From: Nilaparvata lugens
Lineage: Eukaryota; Arthropoda; Insecta; Hemiptera; Delphacidae
Assembly: GCF_014356525.2 (NCBI RefSeq)
Contig: NC_052506.1
Coordinates: 29,828,192-29,892,191, forward strand
DNA length: 64,000 nt
Direction of reading: 5' to 3'
The first letter of the stretch is position 1. Each line of letters starts with the position of its first letter. The notes beneath the pieces were generated by a model. It did no database searches, was not told the origin of the DNA, and worked only from the letters and a program-made list of their open reading frames with translations. The position numbers and the translations under genes were made by a program. This document shows positions 33,301 through 46,127 of the stretch, piece by piece.

Positions 33301-35862
33301 ACATATTCTCCCCCATAATCTAAAATTAAAATCAAAAATTGAATCGACTTCCTTCTGTTCGATGGTGAATGGATCCAGCGGGCAAGAGTAGATCTTCAGA
33401 CAGAATATGTAGGATGATGAACATATAAGCTGAAAGAGAGAACTCTTGAGAGAGAATCAGCTGAGTGAAAGACGAAAATTCCAGAAGAGAGAGGAAAACA
33501 GATGCAAAAGGAAAGTGATAGAGAGACGGATAGAGAGAGATTATGAGTGGGTGAGTGCTTTGAAGTATCTGAGAGAGTGGATGCAGTTGGACGTACCCTT
33601 TGCTCCTAGTAGTGGTGATGATCGGACGAAGCTAGCAATCTCCCGCTGCTCTGCGGTTATAGGGTGGAAGCTCAGAGGGGGCATGACTTTTATTAAAAAG
33701 CTCTTTTTTAGCATGAAAGCTGTGTGCGTGCTGATTACTCCCGCTCTGTTTGAGAAGCATCGCCTCTTTCCTCTGAAAAATATTTCGGATTTATAAGCAT
33801 TAAGACAGACGTCATAGCTCCTTTATCTCCACCTGCAAGGGAGATCGACGCTGCTGGAATGCTACGAGCAGCTTGAAAGAATGAAGAAAACGACTGCAGG
33901 GGAAAGATGGGAAGAAATATCCTGCTCGGCATCTTTCCTGATTGAACATCAACGTGACCGTTATTCCATTTCTGAGACTTCTCGTCTGAAACAACAGTAT
34001 ATTTCATCCCACCCTCCTCCTTCTCGTAGGGAACACCATCCACTGCAAAAACGCACCTAGGGCTCTCCACGGCTGCAGCAACTCAATAACTCTGACAGCA
34101 AACAAACTTCAAGCTATTCAATATTGCGGAGGCTTGAACCTACTGTAGGAATGAATATGCATTGTTACACTGCGACATCCTTCTTGATGAACGACTTGTC
34201 GTTAGCTTCCTGATAGGAGAATATCACATGAAAAGAGAACTCATCTCACCTTATTGGCTCCTGCCTGATGCAATGATTTTACCATTGACTGATTGTTTCC
34301 TATTCCACCGTATGCAGTAGGATACTCTGCTTCAATTTTGCAGGAGTTCTATGAATATTTCCAATCTCCTTCTTCCATAGCAGTATCACAGTTCATGATC
34401 ATGAGCTTATTCGACGATTACCTCTATGAATGCTATAAGAATTGCTCTATAAATGCCTCTCATTTCAGATATTAGATAGATATTTGATATATAAAATCAC
34501 GATTGTAATCTATTATCTGGTTATGTATAACATTCATAACATTGAATCTAATATTTATAATAAATTATATGATGAGACTTATAAATAACGAATCTTTTTA
34601 TATTTAAGTCAATTTTGTTATTAATAATTATTATTATTATCAAACCACATGAGGTTGAAATACTTGAAATCCTTGGAAGTATAAAATTTCATCAATATTT
34701 AACGATTTATATTAAGAATGGATTTCTGCATTTCTATTATTGAATTGAATGTCCTATCATATTTTATTAAATTTCTCAAAAGATTCAACTTTTCAATGTT
34801 ATAGATGGGAGCAGGAGACCGAGACTTTTGGGGAGAGAAACATCAGGATGTTGAGTGTGAGCTTCAAGAAAAGTGATATTATGTTCAATTAGAGCTTTCT
34901 CTATTGTAAGTTCGGAAAAAATTGAAAAGTTTGTTCACCTTTGTAATTTGTATACCTATTATTCGTTCTGTAATAAATTATTGTCCCATATTCCGTTTAT
35001 GTAAATAGATTTTCAATAAAATGGTTTTCTGTATAATGTAAGATTCATTATTGACCAGAACCCAACTGACCTGAACAATGGACACAGAAATGGAGAAAAT
35101 CTAAATAACACCGTGAATCTACAAACCATTAATATTATAACATTGAAATTAATTTTTATCTCGAATGTTCGAAGAATAACGATATCTGCATTCAACTCTC
35201 TTTGATTTAACCATGAAATAAAACACAAGTTGTTTCGGCAATCAATTGATTAGATGAAGTGCCTCTCAAACCAAAAAAGTTTGTCACCAAAAATGACAGC
35301 ACCGTTCATAACAAGCTCTGTGCGGTGGTAGAAGTGCACACTACTATATGCGAATAAATTGAATCTATCTATGTGAATTTCAATAAAATCTCTATTTCCC
35401 ATTAAACATTTTTCCCTCTTGTATAAATATGTGGGGGAATAGAGTAGAGTTATAATACTCGTATAAATTTGCTTGAAAGCAAGTGATTCAATCTTCTGAA
35501 TCCATAATTTCTAATATCTGTCATAATGATGCACACATGAAATCAAGGCTCTTGCCTAGATATCAAGTCGGATGGTTATGAGAGATGAGAAGAATAGGCA
35601 GAGGCCCCTCTTCTACCAGTTTCAGGTTGATTTTTAAAGCTTTATTCCTTCATATTTGCGGACAATCTAACGCAAAGTTTCATTTCAGGAATTATTGCAA
35701 TAATATGTTACAACCACCAATCTTAAACCGATCTTAAAAATAAAATAATTTCAGTGTACTGGTTCCCATAACTTCACAAATAATTATATTCATAATGTAA
35801 TCAGAAGATTACAAAAGTAACCTCCAAATTATTCTATGACATTTACCTAAATGTAGACTATG
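33301..35862. other. Intergenic DNA without recognised features
   Basis: It includes a purine-rich stretch with many GAGA runs (about 33420-33560) and a moderately GC-rich block (33580-34080) carrying open frames of 116 and 111 codons on opposite strands. Neither has a motif I recognise. The remainder is AT-rich. Confidence 0.55.
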
Positions 35863-36923
35863 TATACAGAGTGTTTCAGAAGTAGTGTCGAACATTTTTG
35901 GTTATTGTTCCTGGATGATAAGAGTTTACAAATGTCGTATTTTTAGCGTCCAAAATTCAGCGGTTATCCTTATAGCTGCCATTTTGTTTTTTCACTTGAG
36001 CATTTTTATCTCAAGGAGGAAGTGATGCATTGATCTAGAATTTGGCATGAATATTTATGCTATAAAGACTCAACTTTGAAAGATAAAATAAAATATTTTA
36101 GATGTAAATTTTCAAAATGGCGGCCATTTAAAATTTTTGATTGCAAATTTCACGAAGACCGTTTACTTTAAAGAAAATTTACAAGAGACAAAAAAGTTAG
36201 AAAATGTTATCAAGACTTCATGGGTACCTTATTCATTAAGATTGGTCAGAGAATAACAGAAAAATTAATTATTTTCGTACAGCATGCATGATCATGAACA
36301 AACAAGATCATCTGAAAAACATTGTAAAATCAGCTGGATCGATATTTGGAGCCATACCAAGTTTCAAAGCTTCATCTTGAATACAATAAATTGGAATTAA
36401 AAATGTAATATTGATGTTTAAATTGTGAAAAGTAGTCATGCATGCAATATGAAAATAATTAATTTCTCTGTTATTCTCTGACCAATCTTAATAAGTATGT
36501 TATCCGTGATATCTTGATAAAGTTTGCTAACTTTCTTGTCTCTTGTAAATTTTCTATAAAGTAACGGTTTTTGTGAAATTTGCAATCAAAAACTTTAAAT
36601 GGCCGTAATTTTGAAAATTTACATCCAAAATGTTTTATTTTATTTTTTAAAGTTGAGTCTTTATAGCATAAATGTCTGGCAAGAATATTTATGCTATAAA
36701 GACTCAACTTTAAAAAATAAGATAAAACATTTTGGATGCAAATTTTCAGATCAATACATCATTCCGTTCTTGAGATAAAACTTCCCAAGTGGAAAAAACA
36801 AAATGGCAGCTATAAGGATAACCGCTGAGATTTGGACACTTAAAATACGACATTTGTAGTCTCCTATATTCCAGGAACAATACCATATAATGTTCGATAC
36901 TACTTCTGAAACATTCTGTATAA
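35863..36923. mobile_element. Foldback/MITE element with TATACAGAGTGTT termini (copy 2)
   Basis: The left end TATACAGAGTGTTTCAGAAG at 35863 pairs with CTTCTGAAACATTCTGTATA ending at 36923. Pairing continues inward (AATGTCGTATTTT versus AAAATACGACATT, and GCTGCCATTTTGTTTTTTC). Internally, TTATGCTATAAAGACTCAAC and its complement occur three times (near 36056, 36645 and 36692), giving nested hairpins. No transposase ORF. Confidence 0.85.
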
Positions 36924-37194
36924 TAGGTATGTATGAATGAATAGATAAATGAATATGGATTTATCTCAGTTTCAATATGATATAAATACTGTATTTCCTT
37001 TAAAAAATGAGCGATGTAGAGCAAGTACTACAGAGTTGACGGTACACTACACTCACTACATTACACAAGGTATTCAATCATTCATGTTGCGCGACTGCTG
37101 TTTGAATAATTTATATCAGTATCATCGTTTGGATAGACTGATCTCTTTATCACTAAAGTCCTTGAATACCCTGTTTATTACTTCCCTTGGAAAA

Positions 37195-37510
37195 ATTCAA
37201 GTGGAAAAGATTGAGCATGAAAATATCTACCATTAATGTTCAGTAACATTTTCACCTAAAATTGAAAATAAGCTCGAAGTTTGAGAAAATAAGATTATTA
37301 AATTGCAAACTGTTGGCGACTGTTGATTCTATTAAATCATTCACTATGAAGAGATAGCAGACTTCGTGTGTCTGCAGCGTTATTGTCCTGTCACCAGCTG
37401 GCTTAGATCTTTAAATAGTAGACTTGAGTTGCGCAGGAACACTAGCGTCAGTTGATCAATTTTCATAACGGCAAGGAAAGTTGTGTGAGTGCGCCACACC
37501 AGATTTTATA
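37195..37510 (+). repeat. Dispersed repeat, 3' fragment (copy of 51522-51830)
   Basis: About 315 bp closely matching the right end of the element at 50.35-51.83 kb, from AAAAGATTGAGCATG to GTGAGTGCGCCACACCAGAT. Identity is roughly 90% by eye, with single-base differences and no coding content. Confidence 0.85.
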
Positions 37511-37890
37511 AATTCTCATGTGGGGAGTTCTATAATATTACTTAAATCTATTGTATACTAGTAGTTCCGTGAACAGTAGACCTCACGCAGTATTCTCATC
37601 CACAAGTACCTGATTGAAACTATAGACCTTATGGAAATACAGCCATAGACTGGCTTCTCCACACATCTGTGTAATCACTTGTCAGTTGATTTATGATGAA
37701 TAATTCTATAGTCTGATTTTTACTCTAATATTGGCGTATGAAGGAGGCTCCATTTTCCTTTTATATTATCCTTGAAATGCGAAATTTCCAAAAACCTTGT
37801 ATATACGTTGACGCGAAATTAAAAAAGGAACATACCATACCAAATTTCATGAAAATCTATTACTGCGTTCCGCCGTAAATGCGCAACATA

Positions 37891-39710
37891 AAAACATTTA
37901 AACATTAACATTCGAACATACAAACATTTAAACATTTGAACATTTAAACATTTAAACATTTAAACATTTAAACATTGAACATTTAAACATTTAAACATTT
38001 AACATTTAAACATTTAAACATTTAAACATTTAACATTTAAACATTTAAACATTTAAACATTTAAACATTTAACATTTAAACATTTAAACATTTAAACATT
38101 TAAACATTTAAACATTTAAACATTTAAACATTTAAACATTTAAACATTAAACATTTAAACATTTAAACATTTAAACATTTAAACATTTAAACATTTAAAC
38201 ATTCAAACATTTAAACATTTAACATTTAAACATTTAAACATTTAACATTTAAACATTTAAACATTTAAACATTAAACATTTAAACATTAAACATTTAAAA
38301 CATTTAAACATTTAAACATTTAAACATTTAAACATTTAAACATTTAAACATTTAAACATTAAAATTTAAACATTAAACATTTAAAACATTTAAACATTTA
38401 AACATTTAAACATTTAACATTTAAACATTTAAACTTTAAACATTTAAACATTTAAACATTTAAACATTTAAAACATTTAAACATTTAAACATTTAAACTT
38501 TAAACATTTAAACATTTAAACATTTAAACATTTAAACATTTAAACATTTAAACTTAAACATTTAAACATTTAAACATTTAAACATTTAAAACATTTAAAC
38601 ATTTAAACATTAAACATTTAAACATTAAACATTTAAACATTTAAAAACATTTAAACATTTAAACATTTAAACATTAAAATTTAAACATTAAACATTTAAA
38701 CATTTAAACATTTAACATTAAACATTTAACATTTAACATTTAAACATTTAACATTAAACATTAAACATTTAAACATTTAAACATTTAAACATTTACATTT
38801 AAACATTTAAACATTAAACATTTAAACATTTAAACATTTAAACATTTAAACATTTAAACTTTAAACATTTAAACATTTAAACATTTAAACATTTAAACAT
38901 TTAACATTTAAACATTTAAACATTTAAACATTTAAACATTTAAACATTTAAACATTTAAACATTTAAACATTTAACATTTAACATTTAAACATTTAAACA
39001 TTTAAACATTAAACATTTAACATTTAAACATTAAACATTTAAACATTTAACATTAAACATTTAAACATTTAAACATTTAAACATTTAAACATTTAAACAT
39101 TTAAACATTAAACATTTAAACATTTAAACATTTAAACATTTAAACATTTAAACATTTAAACATTTAAACATTTAAACATTTAAACATTTAAACATTTAAA
39201 CATTTAAACATTTAAACATTTAAACATTTAAACATTTAAACATTTAAACATTTAACATTTAAACATTTAAACATTTAACATTTAACATTTAAACATTTAA
39301 ACATTTAAACATTTAAACATTTAAACATTTAAACATTTAAACATTAAACATTTAAACATTTAAACATTTAACATTTAAACATTTAAACATTTAAACATTT
39401 AAACATTTAAACATTTAAACATTTAAACATTTAACATTTAAACATTTAAACATTTAAACATTTAAACATTTAAACATTTAACATTTAAACATTTAACATT
39501 TAACATTTAACATTTAAACATTTAAACATTTAACATTTAAACATTTAAACATTTAAACATTTAAACATTTAACATTTAAACATTTAAACATTAAACATTA
39601 AACATTCAAACATTTAAACATTAACATTAAACATTTAAACATCTAAACATTAAAACATTTAAACATTTAAACATTTAAACATTTAAACATTTTAACATTT
39701 AAACATTAAA
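37891..39710 (+). repeat. AAACATTT minisatellite, about 1.8 kb
   Basis: Around 230 tandem copies of an 8-bp unit (AAACATTT) with frequent 7-bp variants (AACATTT, AAACATT) and rare 9-mers, CATTC or ACTTT forms. It begins after GTAAATGCGCAACATA and ends at AACGGGGCGTAGTC. It is almost free of G for 1.8 kb. Confidence 0.98.
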
Positions 39711-41182
39711 AACGGGGCGTAGTCGCAACTTTTATAACAGATGTCGTAGTTTTTATTTCTCATTTCTATAATTGGAAACGTTTCTTGACGAAATTAGACA
39801 TTCCTAAATAACTCAAAATAGCTGAAAATTTACACTATTTTCCCTTTATTGTATTCTGTGTTGAATTTTCTAGCTTTTCGAATTATTTTAATTCAAACGT
39901 AACTATGACAATGACTGCGGTTTTTGGAAAACCAATTTCTGACTCCAGCTGTTTAAAGTCTAGAACTTAGCTAAATCCCTAGATACCGGTCCTAATACAT
40001 TCAAACATAAGGAGAAATTCCAAACCGTCGACTTGAATCTTAGACTCCACTTCGCTCGGTCAATAAAACTCATTGTGCTCATCTCTCCTCATCGATATTT
40101 GATTAAGATTCATTGGTATCAACTACGTGAATTTCAGAAGATTCCATAGGAATAACATGTTTATTTCTCATTCTGTAGGTCTGACAGAAATGAAAATTAT
40201 TGTCATGTTGTTGGTTACCTCATATTCTCGCAGATCCTTGAAAGTGAATGGAACAACTTCATTATTTGATACATCTTACAATGGAAAATCTTCTACATGA
40301 GCCTTCAGACGCGAATCTGAAGGTCACTTTCATGAGTATAAACATGCTTCCTGCATCACAGATCTTCATGACAACGATACTAAGCAAGTTGAACGATCCT
40401 TCGGCTATGTAGCTGCCAATCTTCATTCTATTATTTCCAGCTGAACACGTGAATGATTATGTCGAAATTTACTCGACATTTCCAAAAATCTACCCGGTTG
40501 AACAATCACATGTAGTTTTGGAAATCGTACAGCTTTCCAACTCCGACCAACATTTTGAAAGAGGGGAATTTTCAACTCTCCGTTAGAAATGAGAATTAAT
40601 AATGCAAATCAGCCGTGCAATTTTCAGAGGGGTATATGCCTTCTCGAACAGCCACAGGTATTTTGGAGTGGCTCGAATTGGTTGGGTGAAATGCTGTTAG
40701 GTACCGTACGTTGCATACACGTCCTCGGGGAGAAAATGTTTTTTCTGTCACCTGTTCTAAAACAGGCTACTGAACGCAGTTTTCGAATAATCACAGCCCT
40801 GACAGCCTATTATTACTGCGTCAACTGTGATCACTGCCACTTCGTTCGCTATCGCAAGCAAAATTATGATTTTTTCCAATCACACCCTTGCACCCTCTGC
40901 AATATTATTTCTAGAACAGAGAGTAATAGAAGTTTAATTACAATAACATCCTTGTGTATACGTGATAATATGCTATTTATAATAGATTTTCACATTTCAT
41001 TGTCATTTTTAATTCAATATTGCATGACCCCACTACAAATTTCTCCTCAAGTTTTTCTGAATCTAGTGATAAAACAATGGATATAAATTATAACATCAAT
41101 GAATATTTATTTTACAGGAACCTCCATTATCACCTGAACACTGCTTGATGACAGCTTGAAATAAATTAATATTGTACTTGGA
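39711..41182 (+). repeat. 1.47-kb tandem duplication, copy 1
   Basis: Starts AACGGGGCGTAGTCGCAACT and ends ATATTGTACTTGGA; it is repeated with only a few differences at 41238-42708. A sub-block near 40.0 kb (CAAACCGTCGACTTGAATCT, CTTCGCTCGGTCAATA) resembles a repeat I recall from planthopper genomes. A 165-codon open frame (40589-41086) is preserved in both copies, but it has no recognised domain, and preservation is expected from the recent duplication. Confidence 0.92.
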
Positions 41183-41237
41183 ACATTTAAACATTTAAAC
41201 ATTTAAACATTTAAACATTTAACATTTAAACATTAAA
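41183..41237 (+). repeat. Short AAACATTT array between the duplicated units
   Basis: Six or seven units of the same minisatellite. They begin directly at the end of copy 1 and lead into copy 2, so the repeated module is minisatellite plus 1.47-kb body. Confidence 0.95.
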
Positions 41238-42708
41238 AACGGGGCGTAGTCGCAACTTTTATAACAGATGTCGTAGTTTTTATTTCTCATTTCTATAATT
41301 GGAAACGTTTCTTGACGAAATTAGACATTCCTAATAACTCAAAATAGCTGAAAATTTACACTATTTTCCCTTTATTGTATTCTGTGTTGAATTTTCTAGC
41401 TTTTCGAATTATTTTAATTCAAACGTAACTATGACAATGACTGCGGTTTTTGGAAAACCAATTTCTGACTCCAGCTGTTTAAAATCTAGAACTTAGCTAA
41501 ATCCCTAGATACCGGTCCTAATACATTCAAACATAAGGAGAAATTCCAAACCGTCGACTTGAATCTTAGACTCCACTTCGCTCGGTCAATAAAACTCATT
41601 GTGCTCATCTCTCCTCATCGATATTTGATTAAGATTCATTGGTATCAACTACGTGAATTTCAGAAGATTCCATAGGAATAACATGTTTATTTCTCATTCT
41701 GTAGGCCTGACAGAAATGAAAATTATTGTCATGTTGTTGGTTACCTCATATTCTCGCAGATCCTTGAAAGTGAATGGAACAACTTCATTATTTGATACAT
41801 CTTACAATGGAAAATCTTCTACATGAGCCTTCAGACGCGAATCTGAAGGTCACTTTCATGAGTATAAACATGCTTCCTGCATCACAGATCTTCATGACAA
41901 CGATACTAAGCAAGTTGAACGATCCTTCGGCTATGTAGCTGCCAATCTTCATTCTATTATTTCCAGCTGAACACGTGAATGATTATGTCGAAATTTACTC
42001 GACATTTCCAAAAATCTACCCGGTTGAACAATCACATGTAGTTTTGGAAATCGTACAGCTTTCCAACTCCGACCAACATTTTGAAAGAGGGGAATTTTCA
42101 ACTCTCCGTTAGAAATGAGAATTAATAATGCAAATCAGCCGTGCAATTTTCAGAGGGGTATATGCCTTCTCGAACAGCCACAGGTATTTTGGAGTGGCTC
42201 GAATTGGTTGGGTGAAATGCTGTTAGGTACCGTACGTTGCATACACGTCCTCGGGGAGAAAATGTTTTTTCTGTCACCTGTTCTAAAACAGGCTACTGAA
42301 CGCAGTTTTCGAATAATCACAGCCCTGACAGCCTATTATTACTGCGTCAACTGTGATCACTGCCACTTCGTTCGCTATCGCAAGCAAAATTATGATTTTT
42401 TCCAATCACACCCTTGCACCCTCTGCAATATTATTTCTAGAACAGAGAGTAATAGAAGTTTAATTACAATAACATCCTTGTGTATACGTGATAATATGCT
42501 ATTTATAATAGATTTTCACATTTCATTGTCATTTTTAATTCAATATTGCATGACCCCACTACAAATTTCTCCTCAAGTTTTTCTGAATCTAGTGATAAAA
42601 CAATGGATATAAATTATAACATCAATGAATATTTATTTTACAGGAACCTCCATTATCACCTGAACACTGCTTGATGACAGCTTGAAATAAATTAATATTG
42701 TACTTGGA
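41238..42708 (+). repeat. 1.47-kb tandem duplication, copy 2
   Basis: Near-identical to copy 1. Differences I saw are a 1-nt indel (CCTAAATAACTC versus CCTAATAACTC) and single substitutions such as AAAGTCTAG/AAAATCTAG and GTAGGTCTG/GTAGGCCTG. It ends TTGTACTTGGA, then leaves the minisatellite register (ATATTTTAACATGTG). Confidence 0.92.
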
Positions 42709-44599
42709 ATATTTTAACATGTGTATGTATGTGTCTTTGAATACTATTTTTCTGAGACACTTTACATCCGCAATCAATCATATCTAGAAGCTTCATCATG
42801 ATAATAATGTTTTTTTTATATTTTAATGTATTGCTAAGAAGTTTCATCACAAATGTTCCACTTATAACGACTTTTGTAGTAAAGGCCTTCTGCTGGAAAA
42901 TGCATTTCAGACTTCATAAAAATTATCAACGCTTTATCATGATTATAATGTCTCGTATTTCTCATATTGAAATGTATTTTTAGAAAGTTTCATCATTAAA
43001 AGTTCTAATTATAACGACTCTTGTGGTGAAGGCCTTAGGCTGGCAAATACAATTCAGACTCCATATCAATGATTATTATACTATCAATATTCAAGTAGCA
43101 CTGTAAACCAATGAGCAATTTCAACCGAATACATAATTGACAGCTGAATCGATACAGGCGCTGGTATTTCAATTTAGTGTATCACTCATGAATAATGGAT
43201 GAAGCTACACATAAATTGGTAATACCGTAGTACCGAATCTTCCTTCATCTTTGTACGTGATATAATCATAGATGATTACCAATATCCTCGAACCTCTATT
43301 GAATACTCAATAATAGAGCCAGAATAATTAAATAATCATCATTATATTCTCCGAATCATCATATTGATCACTCTTAAATCAGAGTGATATGAATAGCCTA
43401 TTCATAGTCTCCTCAAAAATTTAATTTGGTCAATTCAGTGGTTGTATTTTTGTTAGAACATACGTTCTCAAGGATCTCTATTTGGATAACATGAGCAGGA
43501 CAGTAGTATGAAGGATGCGACAGCACAGGATTGGGTCGTGAGAAATGTGACATCGCTCTCAATTTTCATCTCGTGTCCATTTTCATTTCCAGAGAGAGGG
43601 AAGGAACAAAAGCACACTTTCCTACTTCACGATCAAAACTCGAAAACATCAGATTTCCTTAATAGAATTGCGCCGCTGGTGTTCAATATTCTATCACTAT
43701 AGAATATTTCTCTTGAACAGGAGGACTTGTTGTACTTGAAACTTCTCTAAAACTATGATTATTTGAGCTGTTCTCTTTCAAAGTAGGCTCAACTGCTATA
43801 AAAATGTCAGTCCAAAGTAAAATTATTAAAAACCGTGTGAGCATGAAGATACCTCTTTGGGTATATTTCATTACGTTTGTTCATGAACACTGAGGAAGGT
43901 GTGAGTGGAGATTGAAAAGTCTGTAGACTTCTGACAAGAGACTTCATTTCAACCTCTGGCATTTATATGAATCCGCAATAATCCGACGAGCTTAGAGTAT
44001 TCTCCCGCTCAGCTCGTCTAATATCAGTTCAAAAACGTTCCGTGTTTACTGTCAAGACGTAATAATCCATAGTAGAGTAGAAATAAGAAGCTTCTTCTCT
44101 GAATCAGAATGATCATGAAAATAGTACAAGAGAATCAAAAATGAAGGGCTAGGCTCTTCATGAAGATAGAGAGGATTCATGAATTCAATACAGATGATCT
44201 GGGGTAGGCATTCGAATGTCAAAAATTATCTTAGAACACTTTCAAATAACGCTAAACTGGAAAAGAACAGTAGAGTCTGGAAACTCATGAACGGAAAAAG
44301 AAGGAAACAATCCTTCCTATCTTTCTGAAAGGAGAAATCCTCTCTATCTCTGAATTCATTCAAGTTATTAGTTGTTTGTTTGCAGAGTACAGCAGAGAAC
44401 AGAACTATTCCTTTCTTCACATAACAATCCAATAATTTGGTTTCCGAAAATGAAACGAGAAACAAGATGAACATCAATTAAATAGAAAGCATGTTACTGT
44501 CAACAATAGGACAGCTCTTGCTCCTATTTTGCTCCTATTATAATAGTTATAGTGACATGAGAGATTATATTCTCACTACATTCTGCAAAATCAGAGTCG
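42709..44599. other. Intergenic DNA with a diverged 135-bp tandem repeat
   Basis: AAGTTTCATCA followed by TTATAACGACT and GGCCTT occurs at about 42839-42973 and again at 42974-43080 (imperfect duplication). The rest, 43.1-44.6 kb, shows no recognisable gene or element. Confidence 0.6.
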
Positions 44600-44725
44600 T
44601 AATCAGTCGTTCGAGGCGAGCGGACGTCGATATCACAGCAGAACTCAGATAACGAAATTTTCTTGTTTCATCATCCTAACCTTCAAGTTTAAAACTTTCA
44701 TTTAAATTATTATTCATTAATTGTG

Positions 44726-45673
44726 ATGGCGCAGTGTTATTATTGCAACAGTTCTCTGCCAGCATCAGGTGACGTCGTTACTTGTTTTGGGTGTAATAAT
44801 AAATTTCATTTTGGGTGCAGTCTCAAAGAATCTACATATCGTCGTATGTCGGAGGACAAGCGAAAGAAATCGCGTTGTTTCCATGTGTGTAAAAACTCGA
44901 AAGGGGCAACAGGGATCGCATCTCCAGGTAATGAAACCCCTAGAGATAATATTAATGATCCGGAAATTCGTACAATACTCCATTCTTTGAACAATAAATT
45001 AGCAAGTATTGAAACGACTGTTAATTCTGTACAGGCGAGTCAGGTATTCATCTCCTCTAAATATGATGAACTTCTCAATGAGATAAAAGTGCTACGTACC
45101 GAAAATAAAAGCTTGACTAGTGAGATTGCCAAACTGAACAAACAAATTAGCGCTAAGGATATTATCATTAACGATCTTAGTATGCAGATTAATGAACTTG
45201 AACAATACGGTAGAAAAAATAACTTGGAAATTCACTGTCTTGATGCAACTCATAGGTCTCCGCTCGAGGATTTGAAACACATAGCTGAGAAAATAGACTT
45301 GAACTTTAGAGAAAGTGATGTGAGTGCTACTCATAGACTACCTGTCCGAAAATCCACCGCAAATTCATCAGAAAATGCTCCTGTGTTGATTGTGCAGTTT
45401 GTTTCGAAATTGCTTCGTGCTGAATGGCTTACCAAAGGCCGTGCAGCAAAACTAACTAATAAAATTCTAGGAAACCCGTCAGATAAATCAATATTCTTTA
45501 ATGAAAATCTCACAGCTTTTAATAAAAGATTGTTTGTGCAAACTAGGAATAAGGCAAGATCTCTTGGTTATAAGTTTGTATGGACCTCTCAGGGTAGAAT
45601 TCTTGTAAGAAAGGAACCTCAGGCACAAGTAATTCGTATTAAATGCGAATCAGACCTTGACAAAATTATTTAA
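44726..45673 (+). CDS. LINE B ORF1: PHD-like finger, coiled coil, RNA-binding C-terminus
   Basis: 315 residues from ATG at 44726 (the frame opens 3 nt earlier at a GTG). Residues 4-55 carry a C4-H-C3-type zinc finger: C4, C7, C20, C23, H28, C31, C51 and C55 (MAQCYYCNSS, TCFGCNNKFHFGC). Residues ~85-160 are heptad-like, rich in Leu, Ile, Lys and Glu, consistent with a coiled coil for trimer formation. The last ~140 residues (EQYGRKNNLEIHCL to VWTSQGRILVRKE) are the basic domain shared with LINE A ORF1. Such ORF1 proteins bind LINE RNA and act as chaperones in retrotransposition; this is family knowledge. The frame is complete. Confidence 0.88.
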   Translation: MAQCYYCNSSLPASGDVVTCFGCNNKFHFGCSLKESTYRRMSEDKRKKSRCFHVCKNSKGATGIASPGNETPRDNINDPEIRTILHSLNNKLASIETTVNSVQASQVFISSKYDELLNEIKVLRTENKSLTSEIAKLNKQISAKDIIINDLSMQINELEQYGRKNNLEIHCLDATHRSPLEDLKHIAEKIDLNFRESDVSATHRLPVRKSTANSSENAPVLIVQFVSKLLRAEWLTKGRAAKLTNKILGNPSDKSIFFNENLTAFNKRLFVQTRNKARSLGYKFVWTSQGRILVRKEPQAQVIRIKCESDLDKII

Positions 45674-46127
45674 AGATATTTGTACTCGTAGTGCTTTGTA
45701 GTTACATAATTTGTTTTCTCATTCCTGTTATCTGCTATTTCAAATCTCATTTTATATAACATGTATTATCACCATATTCTCTGTAATGCATGAACATACT
45801 ATCCCAGGTAAACTCAAAATTATAATTACAATCCCCTTTTAATTAGTCAACAACTACAATCATGATTGACAATGATTTTCAAATTGAGGAGATGGTTTTG
45901 CCATGCAAAACGTTTCCGACAATCGATAGCTGGCTTGCTGATAAGAGCGTCCCTTCCTTGTTAGCTCAACAGATTAGTTATCCGTTCAAAATTATTTACC
46001 TTAATATTAGATCATTGCGACAGAATTTTGACGAACTTACTGTAGCTATCTATAATGCGAATATCGATATTATTTTGTTATCAGAAATCAATATCGATCC
46101 TGACCTAAGTAGCCTTTTTCAAATAAA

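Noticed and set aside
33446..34070. Open frames of 116 and 111 codons on opposite strands
   Set aside because: The first is largely a purine-rich low-complexity translation (Arg/Glu). Neither shows a recognisable domain.
37891..39710. CRISPR-like array
   Set aside because: The repeats are 7-9 bp with no spacers; it is a eukaryotic minisatellite.
40589..42612. Two identical 165-codon open frames (40589-41086 and 42115-42612) as a duplicated gene
   Set aside because: Identity is explained by the recent 1.47-kb duplication. No domain, splice context or coding-like composition was seen.
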